From NCBI GenBank assembly GCA_021234155.1, contig JAJEKV010000084.1, forward strand, positions 1,614,001 through 1,678,000: a DNA stretch of 64,000 nt. Direction: 5' to 3'. The notes under the pieces are model-generated. The model did not search any database and was not told where the DNA came from. It saw only the letters and a list, made by a program, of their open reading frames with translations. How positions within the stretch are numbered: the stretch's first letter is position 1; every line of letters starts with the position of its first letter. Below are positions 10,031-21,760 of this stretch, piece after piece. The position numbers were made by a program, and so were the translations under genes. The DNA is from Isoetes taiwanensis (Eukaryota; Streptophyta; Lycopodiopsida; Isoetales; Isoetaceae).

Positions 10031-12059
10031 TTTGGAATTGCCTTCTTTAATTTTTCATGTTTTTAGACTTATTTGACTTCTTCATAAACTTCTTGAAACC
10101 AAGCTTCGCTTTTCTCCATCACAAGACTAATAAGCTGAGTTGTTCTAAGGTCTCTTTGTTAAATCACAGTCCATAAGTATAAGATTAGATCCAGTCTTTG
10201 ATAAATCTAGATTTGAGCTTATAAGCTTTGAATAAAATGATAATCGTTTTGATCACTCAAAACAAAGGATGCTAGGTAATGCATCCGGAAGTTTAAAGCT
10301 CGGCACACCTCAAATCCATTCTAAAAGAAATATAAATATGAGAAACAAAAACTTCAGAGTAAAAATAACTAAATCTTGGTCAAATTTAACAGTGGCCTCC
10401 ACTATCTGAAGCTGATTGCATAACCCTTATTGAAAATTATAAAAAACCAACAACAACGCTAGAGAGGGACATACATTTTCTAAAGATTGAAAATTATAAA
10501 AACCCAACAACAACGCTAGAGAGGGACATACATTTTCTAAAGATCCTTGTGAATTCTTGAACTATCATATTCGATCCCATATAGGGCTCTACCCTAGCCA
10601 CCAAAGCCTGTTGGATCCGTCTCTGGAACAGGCAACAGGGCATTCGTCTCCGTCTCCGTCTAGATTTATTGGCTTCTAGAGTTTTCCATTAAAATTTCAG
10701 AGACCGGCCATTTCCCGCTGCATCTGCCTCATCCATGGTAAGTGCACAGCATTATGATTCAAAATCTGCCACAGTAAACTTAAACCTGAGCCCAATGTAT
10801 CTTCATATGCTTCCAGCACTTGTTCCTCTTGCGGCAAACGGGAGCTTTAGAACGGATTTCAGGTGCCAGAATATAGAGACGTGAACCCAAGAAAAAGGAG
10901 CTCCTTTCTATTTGAAAAACAGCTTACAGAATCGCCTCTGCACCAAGGATGGAGCTGTTTTGATTAGAGTACCCAAAATATTAGACGTAAATTACTGTAT
11001 CATCGAAGCTAGACTCTTCTCCTCTGCTCGTTCCGGGAGCAATAATAGGGTAAATTTATGGTTTTCAAAGGAGTATCGCCCAGTTCGGGAATCAGCCACT
11101 GCCCTCCTCTGAAGCAAAGCAATTGTAGCCCTGCCCGTTTTTATACGAAATCAAAGAGGCTTCCAGAACTTCCAAGAAAACTTCTAGAACTTCTAGACAG
11201 AATGAAGGGAAGCTTCTCGATGCTTCCTACAAATTCTAAACTACAAATTCTAAAGCTTGCACATTTTTGCCATCCGAGGGTCCGGGAAATGCCACGTGGT
11301 GCTTTCTTAGCCGTTGATAGGGCGTGACGAACATGCTATTTTTTTTATTATATAGGATTGGATAATCGTGCATCAACGACTGAAAACTCCTAGAAATTAT
11401 GCTCATCTATGATAATCTTTTTTTTCCTAGAAACTATGCTCATATTTTTGGGTTTCCCATAGGGCAATCCTTGGGGAGTGTGGGGAAGGATGGATGGAGG
11501 GCCACGATTTGAGAATATTATAGGATATTCTTTATCTCTGGCTGTGTAGTTCTGGGATTTGAGGGACATCTGAGGATAGATAGATGGTGTGGATTTCATG
11601 GGAGTCTGGGTGGAAGGTGGGGATGAGATCAGTATTTCCTGGCGTAGCGAAGGAGAGGGGAGCTTCATCCTCCTGCGGCGACTAGGGGTAGGGGCATGAT
11701 GGAAGGGGCAAAATTTTTCCTCTTCAAGAGGGCTCTCATTTGCTATTGCTGATGGTGCCCAACCTGGGAATGAAGGCAGAGACTGTGTTCTTCGTCAAAT
11801 TCTGAGACGAGCAGTTCGATATGGTTCCTTGAAGCCTTTAGCTGCGAAGCACGTCCGCTGCTTCATTTTGTTCTTTGCTTGTGATGATTTTGACCAGGCG
11901 TCGTTGTGCTTGTCATTTTGTTATTGTGTGGATGGTGTTGGGTTGTTGTTTGGCCGCTCAGAAGTCGCATTTAATTAAATTGGGTCAGATCTCGACGTTA
12001 CTAAAAAAAATTTTTTGAATTGAATGCTTGAATAGAATAATAAAACAACAATAACATTT
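10031..12059. other. Intergenic, no recognisable gene
   Basis: This is AT-rich sequence with a 57-bp tandem duplication (listed separately). Around 10560-10740 there is a 5'-UTR-like stretch ending in ATGGTAAGT (an ATG directly followed by a good splice donor). A possible acceptor TTTCAG lies at about 10857-10862, but joining them gives only about 34 codons, so I do not call a gene. Nothing else is recognised. Confidence 0.5.
10431..10544. repeat. 57-bp tandem duplication, two copies
   Basis: The unit at 10431-10487 (starts TGAAAATTATAAAAA) is repeated at 10488-10544 with a one-base change. The near identity implies a recent slippage or duplication. Confidence 0.95.
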
Positions 12060-12065
12060 TACAAA

Positions 12066-12085
12066 GAAGGAAGGAAGGAAGGAAG
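12066..12085. repeat. GAAG microsatellite at the LINE 3' end
   Basis: Five GAAG units sit just before the LINE-derived sequence on the plus strand (CTTC on the LINE sense strand). Simple-repeat tails are typical 3' ends of some LINE clades. Confidence 0.7.
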
Positions 12086-12289
12086 TTTATTTTAACGTCC
12101 ACGGAGGCCAGAGGCCTATGAGACAGTACATGCAGAGAACAGGCAAAAAAGCCAAAAACCCCAACACCAAAAACAAACAATGTAACTATACAGTAGAACC
12201 CTACTACCGGGATGAAAAAACCCCCACTTGGGAGGAAAAACCCTAACAAAATAGGCTCTCAAATACCATGCCCCGCAAGAGCAAGTCCG

Positions 12290-13209
12290 ATGGCCTAAAT
12301 CTGCGGGATGTAAGCTCGGTCGGCTACCATAGGTGATCGCGAGTAAGCGATGTAGCCGGTGTGTCAAAGCATCTAAGATCGGTTGTGCATTGCTCGGACA
12401 TGGGCATATCTTTGAGCACCGGGCATTTGGAGGGCATGGTGCTCATCCTCTATCACAGTGCATCTCACAACACCGACATATCCTCTCCTCCACGGGGATC
12501 CCGTGCCCGCCATTCACCCCCCAAAGACTGTTTCAATTAAGGTAATGGGAACCCGTCCTTATGGCAGCAATAGCTCTCCCGTTTCTTCATAGAGATGTGT
12601 GCTTTCAAATGCAGATGGGGTCCATCAAGGCCGGGATTAATCGGCGTGATAGTGCTCGTCTTGGGCTTTGCAAAGAGTAGAGGCATCCCACGGGGTGGCA
12701 GCATAGCCCGCATCCAATTGCCCATTCTCAAGCGCGCCGGGAATGCTGCCGATTACCACCATCCGTTGGTAATCCATAGACCACCTCCTAAACCATCCCT
12801 TACGATTGCTCGTGCCATGCCCTCTTGACCCCCCGTTAACAACACGGCTGTGGGGGGCAAGCGATGGTCATCCATGCCATCCACCTTATGGAAGCAAGTA
12901 AGATGCTGCGCATAGCGCGTATCTTTAAAGGCGGAACCCCGTCTCATACAACAAAATCTGATATGGTACGGTGTCCTTCACTCCCAAGCTATATGTCAAG
13001 AAAGCTTTACGCACCCTTTCCAACCTATCCCATGTATTTTTGCTAACCGGCGGGCCCCAAACCTCCACCCCATATAGCGGCAGACCGGCCGACCAAAGCC
13101 CTAAAATGTGTGCTCTCCTCGCCCGATCCGCGAGAGATCTATCCAACACGCAGCGTTTTGCCTTTGCATATAAAGCCTTCCAAACCACAGCTGGCTCTCC
13201 TCTCCACAC
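12290..13209 (-). pseudogene. LINE RT C-terminal region and zinc-finger-like end
   Basis: The frame at 12925-13209 carries the post-RT block of LINE proteins (LPLYGVEVWGPP, then LERVRKAFL). Nearer the 3' end, at about 12360-12510, the minus strand gives EERICRCC in one frame and EDEHHALQMPGAQRYAHVR in another. These resemble the C-terminal Cys-Cys-His-His block of plant and algal LINEs, with at least one Cys replaced and a frameshift between the halves. Stops lie between the pieces. Confidence 0.75.
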
Positions 13210-13224
13210 ACACTCATCCCACGG

Positions 13225-14445
13225 TCATGTTAGTAGTGAAATCAATTCCCGGATACTTGAAGCTCCGCACCATCTCCACTTCCCCCCCTGTAATATAACT
13301 CCGGGATAGGTTGTTGCGAACCGGGATCGCGAAAGCTTAGTTTTGTGCAAGTTCACCGTCATTCCCGTTGCCCCACGTAACCCACCGAGGGGCATCCAAA
13401 TCTTCTTTTTATCTTTGCCGGCCGTCGTGTGAGCTAGCAAAGCTACATCATCCGCATATAGTAACCGGCTCACGAGAGGTCGCGACGATAATTGCACCCC
13501 GGCTCCCCCATGGTGCTGCATCCACGCCTCCAAGCTATCAATTTACAACCCAAAAGCGTTGGAGACAACGGCAGCCCCTCGCTAACTCCCATAGTGCTAG
13601 CTACCCGATCTTCATAAGGCAAAGGCGGCATAAATCCCATCATAAAGCCGGGTGCACCCCATTACTCCGCAACTCTGTGGAACTCGCAATTCTTGCAACC
13701 TCGCCCCTTGCATGTCTCTGGGGACGGTATCATATGCGCCTTAAAATCTACAAAGCAAAGAATACAAATCCTGTCGCGCATTAGGCTTGCCTCCATCAAC
13801 ACTCTCAAAGTGAAGATATGGTCGGTCGTGGAGGGGCTGGGCGAAGCCCGCCAATTGCCCGCACCCCCCCTCCTCGCCCACTTAGTAAGTTTCTTCTCCA
13901 CCACCCCGCCAGAGCTTTGTAAACGGGGCGAGCTTACCATAATCATCCTAATTCCGGCTCATCCAGATATTACCGGCTTTATGAACAGGAACAACCTTAC
14001 TAACCATCTACTCACGGGGAGCCCTCGCCGTGAGCCCGGTTAATGATCACCGCCGTGGGCCCTACCACGATGGGCCACCCCATTTCAACAAATTTCGGCC
14101 TGCGGCCCCTGTGAAATCCTTTTGCCTTGCCATTCGCGGATGCCCGAGACCTTTTTGGACATCCTCCCGCGTGAGCTGCAACACCTCTTCTACCGTCCGG
14201 GACCCTGGCATTAGCTCACGGGGGTCATATAACTCCCCGCAGCGGTGCATCCATTGCTCCACACTTACATTACCGACCACCGGGCGCTTCTTGTATAACA
14301 CCTTACGCCAAAAAGCTTTTGGCTCTGCCATGAGCATGTCAAACAAGCGCTCCTGGGTTTCTGCCATGTATCTCCCCTTCTTGGCTTTTAGGAAGAGCTT
14401 ATAGTCTTGCAGGGCCTGAGGCCGCAACTGTGGATCTATGACCAA
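13225..14445 (-). pseudogene. LINE reverse transcriptase (frameshifted)
   Basis: The catalytic motif LLYADDVALLAHT is at about 13426-13464. An upstream RT block (STTDHIFTLRVLMEASL.., then FVDFK) is at 13662-13946; the expected KAYDTVPRD continuation lies one frame over, showing a single-base loss near 13740. The frame at 14062-14445 (LFLKAKKGRYMAETQERL.., EDVQKGLG) fits the linker between endonuclease and RT. RT copies the element RNA at the nicked target. It is not functional as it stands. Confidence 0.87.
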
Positions 14446-14572
14446 GCGCAGCTGGCTCTTTAGAGCCTTGCAATCAGCATCAAACCATGGGTTCTCAGGA
14501 AAATGCGCGGTGTCCCTCCTTGGAGGGCCCTTCCTTTACAAAGGAAGCCTCGGCCCGGTACCGCAAGCGCCC

Positions 14573-15330
14573 TCACCAGCCATGCACACTGCCTTGCAGC
14601 AGGTAGAAGCTATCAAACCCCTGTAACTCCCGCACCAACACAGATTCATCGCGCCCCGCTCGATAGCGTGGGATGTATGGTAACCCTCCACGCCCCCTTT
14701 GCGGTGTCTCCACTATTGAGTGCTCCCAATTCAGAAGTGACATAAAGCGGGTAGTGATCGACAAAGCCTCCTCATCCCCCATTAGCTTGTGCCAATGGAG
14801 AAGTGTGTAACCATGTCAAGTCTTTGCTCACTGGAGCGAGAAGGTAATCAACACACTAGCTCCCCATCCCCGCCTATCACTCCTGCAAGTAACACCCACG
14901 AGGTGTGGCCATCGGCTGCATACCATTACAAATTACCATGTCAAAACACGCGGGCAGACCAAACCGCACACCCCGCCAAAATGGTCTAGCCAACATATCC
15001 CGAGAGCGCGGTGTATCTTTGAATAGCGGCTGTCTCAAGCCAAAGCGGATCAGCATTATCGTCACCTTGGAAGGTTACCGACTGCAACTGCGCTATACGA
15101 GCATTGAAATCTCCAAGCAAAAACACATGTCCCTGCCATCTATAGCGGTCTATGTCATCATACAGTTCCTTATATGGCATCTGGACATCTGTGTCTGCAT
15201 CATGTACCTGGTAGAACTTAGAGCCTGCATGGGGAATGTAGCAGCTAGCAAGAAACAATGGGACATGACCAGGCTCTAATACCATTACCCACATGTAGCG
15301 GTTAAATGCATCAGACTTCTGAACAATCCG
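14573..15330 (-). pseudogene. LINE AP endonuclease domain (5' truncated)
   Basis: The endonuclease core is clear: SCYIPHAGSKFY, then YKELYDDIDRYRWQGHVFLLGDFNARI, with GDFNAR at 15097-15114, the metal-binding DFN motif of the exonuclease-endonuclease-phosphatase fold. Downstream pieces at 14877-15065 and 14573-14782 sit in other frames. This enzyme nicks target DNA to prime reverse transcription. Upstream of about 15330 the reading frame continues only as low-complexity Pro/Ser/Leu from the polypurine tract, so the true N-terminus is missing. Confidence 0.85.
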
Positions 15331-15690
15331 AGAAAAGAAGGGGAAACGGTGGAGAAAGAATGATAGGAAGGAAGGGGAGATGGAAGGGAGAGAGGGACGG
15401 AGGGAGGAAGGCAAAGGAGCAGGGGAGAGGGAGGAGGCAGGGGAGAGGTAGGAGAGGCAGGGGAGGGGAGAGGGAGGGAGAGAGGCACGAAAGAGGAGAG
15501 GGGAGGGGTTTAGGGAAAGGGGCAAAGGGGCAAAAGTGGAGGGGAGGGGTTTAGGGAAAGGGGCAAAAGGGCAAAAGATGGGGCAAAGGGGTTTAGAGAG
15601 GGAGGGAGGGAAGGAGAAGATGGGGGGAGGCTGGGCAAAGGGGGAGGGTTATGGCAAGGAGAGTTTGGAGGGGGAGAGGATCTCCCCTTC
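15310..15690. repeat. Polypurine (GGA-rich) tract
   Basis: About 380 bp are almost pure purine on the plus strand, mostly GGGAGG/GGAAGG variants. A unit containing GGGAGGGGTTTAGGGAAAGG occurs at 15501 and again at 15542 (41-bp period). The tract joins the broken endonuclease end of the LINE. Frames through it are compositional. Confidence 0.9.
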
Positions 15691-15844
15691 AAAAAATAAA
15701 TAAAAACTAAATATTATAAATTTTCCCATAAAGGCTATTATAAATTAAAGAAAGAAATTAAATCTCATATTAAAAATAAAAATTAAATATTACATAAAAC
15801 AAAATAAAATAAATTATTACTAAATTAAATACTAGAATTCTCAA
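15691..15844. other. AT-rich spacer
   Basis: A short, very AT-rich stretch (AAATTAAA-type words) between the polypurine tract and the hairpin. No gene or further structure is seen. Confidence 0.6.
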
Positions 15845-15870
15845 CCTTCTCGACTCACTAGTCGAGAAGG
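15845..15870. repeat. Perfect 11-bp inverted repeat with 4-nt loop
   Basis: CCTTCTCGACT at 15845-15855 is the exact reverse complement of AGTCGAGAAGG at 15860-15870, separated by CACT. It lies about 70 bp beyond the 3' end of the ERD15-like ORF, so it would sit in or near that transcript's 3' region. No U-tract follows on either strand. Confidence 0.9.
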
Positions 15871-15940
15871 CATAAGGCCTTCGCAGAACAATGTAGCAGC
15901 TTTGAGAAGGAAAAATATGTTGTGAAGGAAGAACTTTCTG

Positions 15941-16285
15941 TTAGTAGTGATGATGAATCAGAAGTTTGGTTTCCTTAGCCGCTTCTTTCACCGGCACCCT
16001 AGCTTCACATCGCCTCCTATTTTCCAAAAATGCATCAAAACAACAGAATCTGCGAAAAAAAGCCAGATCATAGCAAGAAATCTGCAACATACCATTATTC
16101 GTCTCTATACAAGCTTCCTCATCATTCAGAAGCTCCAAATCTTGATCAACAAAGTTGTCGGCGACCATGTGTATAAGCTTCCACCATTCCGGCGAGAAAT
16201 CTTCGGTGGCCAGATATGTAGAGGGCACAAAGAGGGGCGCATTCGGGTTGAGGGTTGAAGTCGCCATGGCTGAGGCTCTTGCCAT
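15941..16285 (-). CDS. ERD15/CID1-like PAM2-motif protein
   Basis: This is a 114-residue single-exon ORF. Residues 9-20 ([12 protein letters not shown]) form a PAM2 motif, the peptide that binds the MLLE domain of poly(A)-binding protein. It is followed by [11 protein letters not shown] (about 28-38), the second signature of plant ERD15/CID1 proteins, which are small stress- and dehydration-linked regulators. The C-terminal half ([17 protein letters not shown]..) does not resemble the family as I know it, so the end may be altered or this may be a truncated copy. The start could be Met1 (16285) or Met7 (16267); both precede the PAM2 motif. No introns are needed. It stands alone, with no related gene beside it. 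Confidence 0.8.
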   Translation of the reverse strand: MARASAMATSTLNPNAPLFVPSTYLATEDFSPEWWKLIHMVADNFVDQDLELLNDEEACIETNNGMLQISCYDLAFFRRFCCFDAFLENRRRCEARVPVKEAAKETKLLIHHHY

Positions 16286-17420
16286 AGCTCACAGGCAGCA
16301 GAACTTGGGGCATCGAACATAGCTCACATTGATCGGGATCTGGAAGAATCTGATGAAGCTTCCTAGGTTGCGGAGTAGAACTTCCCTATCCACTTGGGAG
16401 GCGGCCCATAACGCATCTCTTGGAATGTCACACTGCTATCTATTCTTTTGAATGGCTACATAGGCATCACTTGAGAATGGCCAAAACTTCTCTCCTGTCG
16501 AGGTGTCTTAAGCATCTTAGCCACTATATCTAGCTAACCTTGTATGAACCTGTTTGGGCAGCACTAAAGTTAGATAGAATTCAGTGGAAACTTGGTGATA
16601 AGGAGGCGGGAAGAGGAAGATCTTGAGGGAGGAGCAGAGTAACACGTTCATGTCTGCGAACAAATGCCTCCATCCAGTTCATCTAGCATCCCTTCATCTA
16701 AGCCTTGAGCTTCAGCCCAGACCGGGCCAAGTTACAGGCTCCAGACGAGTTTAGCATGCCTTGTCTTCCACAGCAATGGCTGACCAAGCGGGCCCAAGGC
16801 TGCAGTCAGGACCAGGTTAAGTCTGCCTGCGGCATTTGTCAAGGCGTTCTACGTAAATCCAATGCTTTGCGTGCCAGCTCCCACCTTAGAACCCATTGAT
16901 CTTCAAGATTGCTCGGCCTATTTAACTAGCCGAAGGAAAATCCGTTTTTCCGTTCGAGGGTTGAGAGTTGAGGGTCGTGGGCTGTGGAAAAATACGGCTT
17001 GCCAAGCGTTTCAAGTTTTTAAGCGAAGCCTTTGCAAAGGAAAGCGGGCGGTAAAGATGTCGAGAAACTACCGCGGTTCTCCATAGCTCGGCTTAGAAGC
17101 AATAAGGAAGCGAGATGCGTAGTTGAATGATTCAAGCTCACCTAGCGGAAATTACCTTACGGCCGGGTATTGAAGTTGCGGCCCCTTTCAGGAAGCCGCG
17201 GTGACTCAAAATACTTGATTCAAAGGTATGTACCAAAGTTCAAATTTCAAAGCATAGAAGGAAAAAAGTGAGGTATAAGAAAGGCGTTGAAAAACAATTA
17301 TTAAATAAATACCAATATGGCATTATATAATTTGACATATCACATTTTATACATTCCCAATTTTACTCTTTTTATAAGTATGCTTTATATGTTCCTTATT
17401 TGCGTTACACATTACGTTGC

Positions 17421-17775
17421 CCATTATCTTTGTATAGTAGAAAATGTGCCTAAAAGGCACATAATTTTGACCACAGGTAGATAGGAGGAGATAGAAATTT
17501 TAACGTCATGCCACTAGGCAACATCCAGCGGACATGTGACCACACACCCACACTACATTGTTGTTATATTGCTCGATTGGGCCCACCTTTAACCATTATC
17601 TTTTGTATAGTAGAAAATGTGCCCTAAGGCACATAATTTTATTTTAAGGTAGATAAGGAGGAGATAGAATTTTAGCGTCCGCCACTAAGCAACATCCAAG
17701 CCACTAAGCAACATCCAAGCGGACATGTGACCACACACCACACTACATTGCTCGGTTGGGTATTTTGCCCCCCAA
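17421..17775. repeat. ~172-bp imperfect tandem duplication
   Basis: The block starting CCATTATCTTTGTATAGTAG at 17421 recurs at 17593 with small indels. Both copies run through GAGGAGATAGAA and end near ACTACATTG. In the second copy a 19-bp piece (CCACTAAGCAACATCCAAG) is itself doubled at 17682-17700 and 17701-17719. Confidence 0.9.
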
Positions 17776-20700
17776 CCACTTTATCACTTTATATTGCGTC
17801 ACGTAGGTTTTGACACCTTGATTGAAGTCGCGATGCAGGCGATCTCGAACTTCGAGACCCTATAGATTTTTAAAAGAACTAGTGTATTTACCACTATAGA
17901 CCAAATTAACTTTCTAAATATCATGTTGATATACGCGGAGCCTTTGTTATTACATCTTTTTAAGGTATATTTAGGATACAAAATGGGGACAAGTACTCTT
18001 TACGATGCACGTGCATCTTCTATAGTTCCTTAGCGCACTAAAAAGTTCCAAAAGGTTTACATAGGCTTAGCATACACGGTTCTCGAGGTTCACGTGCTAC
18101 GATGCAATCTCAACGCTATTTTATAGGCGCGATTCATAATAGCCTAGAAAATCTGGCTGATTCCATAACTCCCTAGAATATTACCATCCCCACGTAGCTC
18201 ATTTTCTTTTGCTTCTACACATGCAACTCCGTCGCCATAGCCATCTTCTATCGCTTTCTAATGTAACGAAAGGCGAGGTAGCACTTGTAAATCACGGGAG
18301 TAAGTTTGGAGTTCCGGCTTTTAGAGTTTTTAGTTTGAGCCGTTTTAAGCCCCATTCAAATGGATTTTGTCTTTTTTAAGTCTTGCTTTTACTTTGGAAC
18401 ATTTACAGCTGTCCAGATTTTCTTTGTCATTGCTTATTTTTCTTTGGTTCTTTCCCTTGTCTTGACCATTCCTCATATCTTTTCTCTATCTTTTTACATT
18501 CTTGTTACGTTTTACACTTTCATAAACGGTACGTACGATCACTTTGTGATTGGTAAGCGGATTCTTCTGAAATACTTTCTTTTTACTCTTCCTTTTATTT
18601 TTTATTTAGCTTGCTCTTTTCTTTCTTGTAACGGATGGCTCAAAGGGAGCAGCTTAGCGAGAGAAGTTGTGTCTTGAAGCGAGGGTTCAATTCACTGCCT
18701 GCGATCATGAAACCACATGCCACTTCTTCTATACTCTTTTTAAGAACGTATCCATTCTTTCGGGTATTCCAGAGCCTCTCTCTCACATTATCACGAACCT
18801 TTTCCGAACAGGCGTTAAAGGAGCAGCAATAGCGCCCTAGCCCTGAAATTCTTGAGAAAAATTGAAAGGAGCCATGTGGCCCAGCAGCCAAAATATGGCT
18901 CAAAAGTGTAGCGTTTTGAGAGAGCCTAATGCCAAATACATGGCCAAAATAATAACTTCAGGAAAATCACTTTGCTTACTAGCAGTTTTGGCCGCTGGCC
19001 ACATGGCCCTCAAATTTATTCTCGGTAGCAGCGAGGGGCTGGGGAAGATTTTCTCTACCGATGTTTTGCGGCTCAGCCATAAAATCCTTAAAGCTATGGG
19101 GTTAAAAACATGAAGGAAAAATTAGAAAGGAAGTAAGACTAATAGTAGAGCCGAAGGAAATGATGAGATTACCCGCTGAAAGACGTATTCTTTACGTGCA
19201 AAATGGGGAGGCATGCATGCAAGCCTCCTTGTCTTGCTTGAAGACCTGCTTTGTTTTGATTTTCATAGAAGGAAATTAGAATATCTTTCATGACTGCCAT
19301 TCTAAACACTTCTATGAATATTCTACTACTAACCTCTGTTCTCCTATAAGCTAGTGCCTAAGATGATCAGCAAGCATCTATGCTTCGAATATCTAAAAAT
19401 AAAAAGTCAAAAGAAATAATAAAGAGCACTATTCTACAAGAAGGCGGAGACACAAAGACATTGCACTAGCAGCGTTTTCGACCAAATGCTACCACTACAA
19501 AGCTCACTCAACAAATTCAACATCTAAGGAGAGCGACAAAGGTTGAAGATCAACTTGAATTTTCTAATTCACACAATCGTTAGATGAAAAAAATATGGAA
19601 AATATCGTTGAGGAAATCTAGCAATTTAAAATGCATTCACGTGACACAACATAAAGCTAGAATTTAAGAAAATCTTGTACCATATATCTTGTTAATTTGG
19701 GATTATCCGGTTTGGTAGAAAACATTTTTGGAATTTTTTTTAAGTGATTTCCCTAAGGTTTTATAGATTTTTGGAAGAAATTTTCCAGGTGCCAAAAATC
19801 GATTGAAAAGTCCCAAGTCTATGTTCAAAATTTTCCTTTACATATTTTACCCAGAGAGCGTACTTATACGCACACAAAATAGGCTTTCCATTTTACATTG
19901 CACTTCGCGAGGTTCTGGGAAGTAATTTGCCTCATAGCCTAATTAGGCATATACAAGATGGGGAATGGGGCAGGGCGGATTTCCATTTATCAGCGTCGTT
20001 CGGCTCCGTGAGTCCACTTTTATCTCTTGCCGGATGTAGCCCCTCAGAGTCGTGAGAACGAAAACACATTTCAATCTTCCTACACAAGCGATCTTGCTTT
20101 CGATTCTTGAGTCTTTCCCAGCATCTTTGGACAAGCAATGAGGCATCATTTACAGACAAAAGTATTGCGGCACAAGAAGGTGTGTGAAGTTTTGTTTTTC
20201 CAGTATCTTTGATTGGCTGGTAGGATTGTAGTTTGTATCATCAAATTAGTTTGCCGAAATTTGAAAATCCTTGACTTTTTAATCCAGAATTGTGAAGTAA
20301 TCTTTGAATGAGGGGCCGACTTTAGTTCTGTACATAGCGAGTTCTTTAAGTGCAATGTCTTCATCTCGGGTTTATGCTTCCCATAATTTTTAAAGATTGA
20401 TGTCGTACATATTTGTTTTCCCGAGGAATCAGCTGTATTGATGTTGGAGAGTCGAGCTGGCTGAATACAAAGCTTCCACTAGCATAAAGATGAGCTCACT
20501 CCCTACGATTGACTATGAATATCAGAAAAATGCGAGATTAAACCATATGGAGATTTTGCCTATTAGTTGTAGTATGATTGGCTATGGACTAAAGCAAGAA
20601 TAGGTGGGTCTTTGTCCCATTATTATTTTTTTCTTCTTGCTAACGTTTCGCTTAGCTCTTAGGTTTTAGTTTTCTTGATGTCTCTTTTGTCGATTCTGTT

Positions 20701-21594
20701 CGAGGTAACATGATAAACAAATTGGGAAATCAAAGGCGCACTTGCATGACTACTTTACGCTTTCTAGGAAAAGCTACGCACGATTTTTCTTCTCGACCCA
20801 TTGTTTTATTTAACTGGAGGGTTTAAATGGTAATCATCATGAAGATATTCCGTAAAAATCAAGAAAAGATTAACTCTTGAGACCTGAAATCCAAGCAAAT
20901 GAAGCTAGCGTCTAGCATTTGAAGCTATGCATGATACCATAATTATGGTAGATGTGGCGGGAAGAGAAACTTTTAACTTATTGCAATAGAGGTATTTTCG
21001 TTAGTACTAAGCAAGCTTAAGTGCTCATGAACTTTATAACTACCTTGGTGCCTATATATCATGCTTAGCAAGCTTCACGAGGGGAGCGATTCAAGTATGC
21101 AGTAGGTCCCGGAGTGCATACATTAAAAACGGGGCGTTGAACGGCAGGATGAAACAATTTGACTTCTTCATGAGCTGGCGAGGGAACTCTATTATGCTTG
21201 AGATAGTTTGGTCACCGACACAGTATCCAGTGGAGGAGAATCCCAAACAAGCGGCCATAATTTAAAACATGGATTGAAGTTCTACGCGCATACTGAGACA
21301 TCATTTGGTTGGATGATGCATAAGCTTCCTTCTCCTTATAGTCAATCTATTACCAATTCTTTCTCATAAGCTCGTGAAAATTCATATCAAGACCATTGTG
21401 GACTCCATGGTTGGGGTTGTATTTTGATTGATAGTGCCTACTTCAAAGTCATGGAAGATCTAAGTAAGAATGATCGACCTATTGTAGAGGATTAGTCAAT
21501 CTTCTCCACGGGGGAAGTCTGGCAATTTTAGAGAGGAAAAGTAACCAGCAATTAGTACTTACCTCACTTAGGTTAACGCGTCATCCCCGATGTG

Positions 21595-21760
21595 AATAGC
21601 TGCACCCAAACCAAAGGGGGTTTAAGGGGATTTTAATTTAAATGTATTTGGACCCAATGGTTGTGTTAATTAATGTCAGTAGTAGTTATGTGTTGAAGTT
21701 TGTTAGTAATGTGGATTTGTTATGTGTTGGATTTGTTGCTTGTGTTGGAGGATTTAATTC
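21595..21760 (+). repeat. Dispersed repeat, arm A (inverted partner at 35455-35650)
   Basis: The segment starting TGCACCCAAACCAAAGG and running through TTAAGGGGATTTTAATTTAAA, GGACCCAATGG and GTTAATTAATGTCA matches the reverse complement of 35455-35650. Repeated TTATGTGTTG words follow in both. It looks like the end of an LTR or other dispersed element. No coding is seen. Confidence 0.8.

Larger units (their letters stand above)
12060..15330 (-). mobile_element. Decayed LINE (non-LTR retrotransposon)
   Basis: Read on the minus strand, it has an AP-type endonuclease (from ~15330), a linker, reverse transcriptase with YADD, a C-terminal domain with a zinc-finger-like Cys/His block, and a 3' end at about 12060 next to a GAAG microsatellite. 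The domains are spread over several frames, so the element is dead. It is clearly richer in G and C than the AT-rich DNA on both sides, which suggests a different origin or a different mutation history. The clade is not resolved. The 5' end is lost: the endonuclease N-terminus runs into a polypurine tract. Confidence 0.9.

Noticed and set aside
8888-10066. 392-codon open frame (plus) and several long frames on both strands
   Set aside because: They run through a C-rich minisatellite; the translations are Pro/Ser/Phe/Leu repeats with no domain.
10735-10960. Possible small spliced gene (ATG followed at once by GTAAGT, acceptor near 10862)
   Set aside because: The joined frame is only about 34 codons and matches nothing known to me.
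14986-15525. 179-codon frame as a single protein
   Set aside because: Only the C-terminal ~110 residues are real LINE endonuclease; the N-terminal part is translated polypurine tract.
15495-15600. TTTAGGG words as interstitial telomere repeat
   Set aside because: Only isolated single units inside purine-rich repeats; no consecutive telomere units.
18640-19113. Overlapping frames on both strands (87 and 83 codons)
   Set aside because: No motif, no splice context and no codon signal that favours either.
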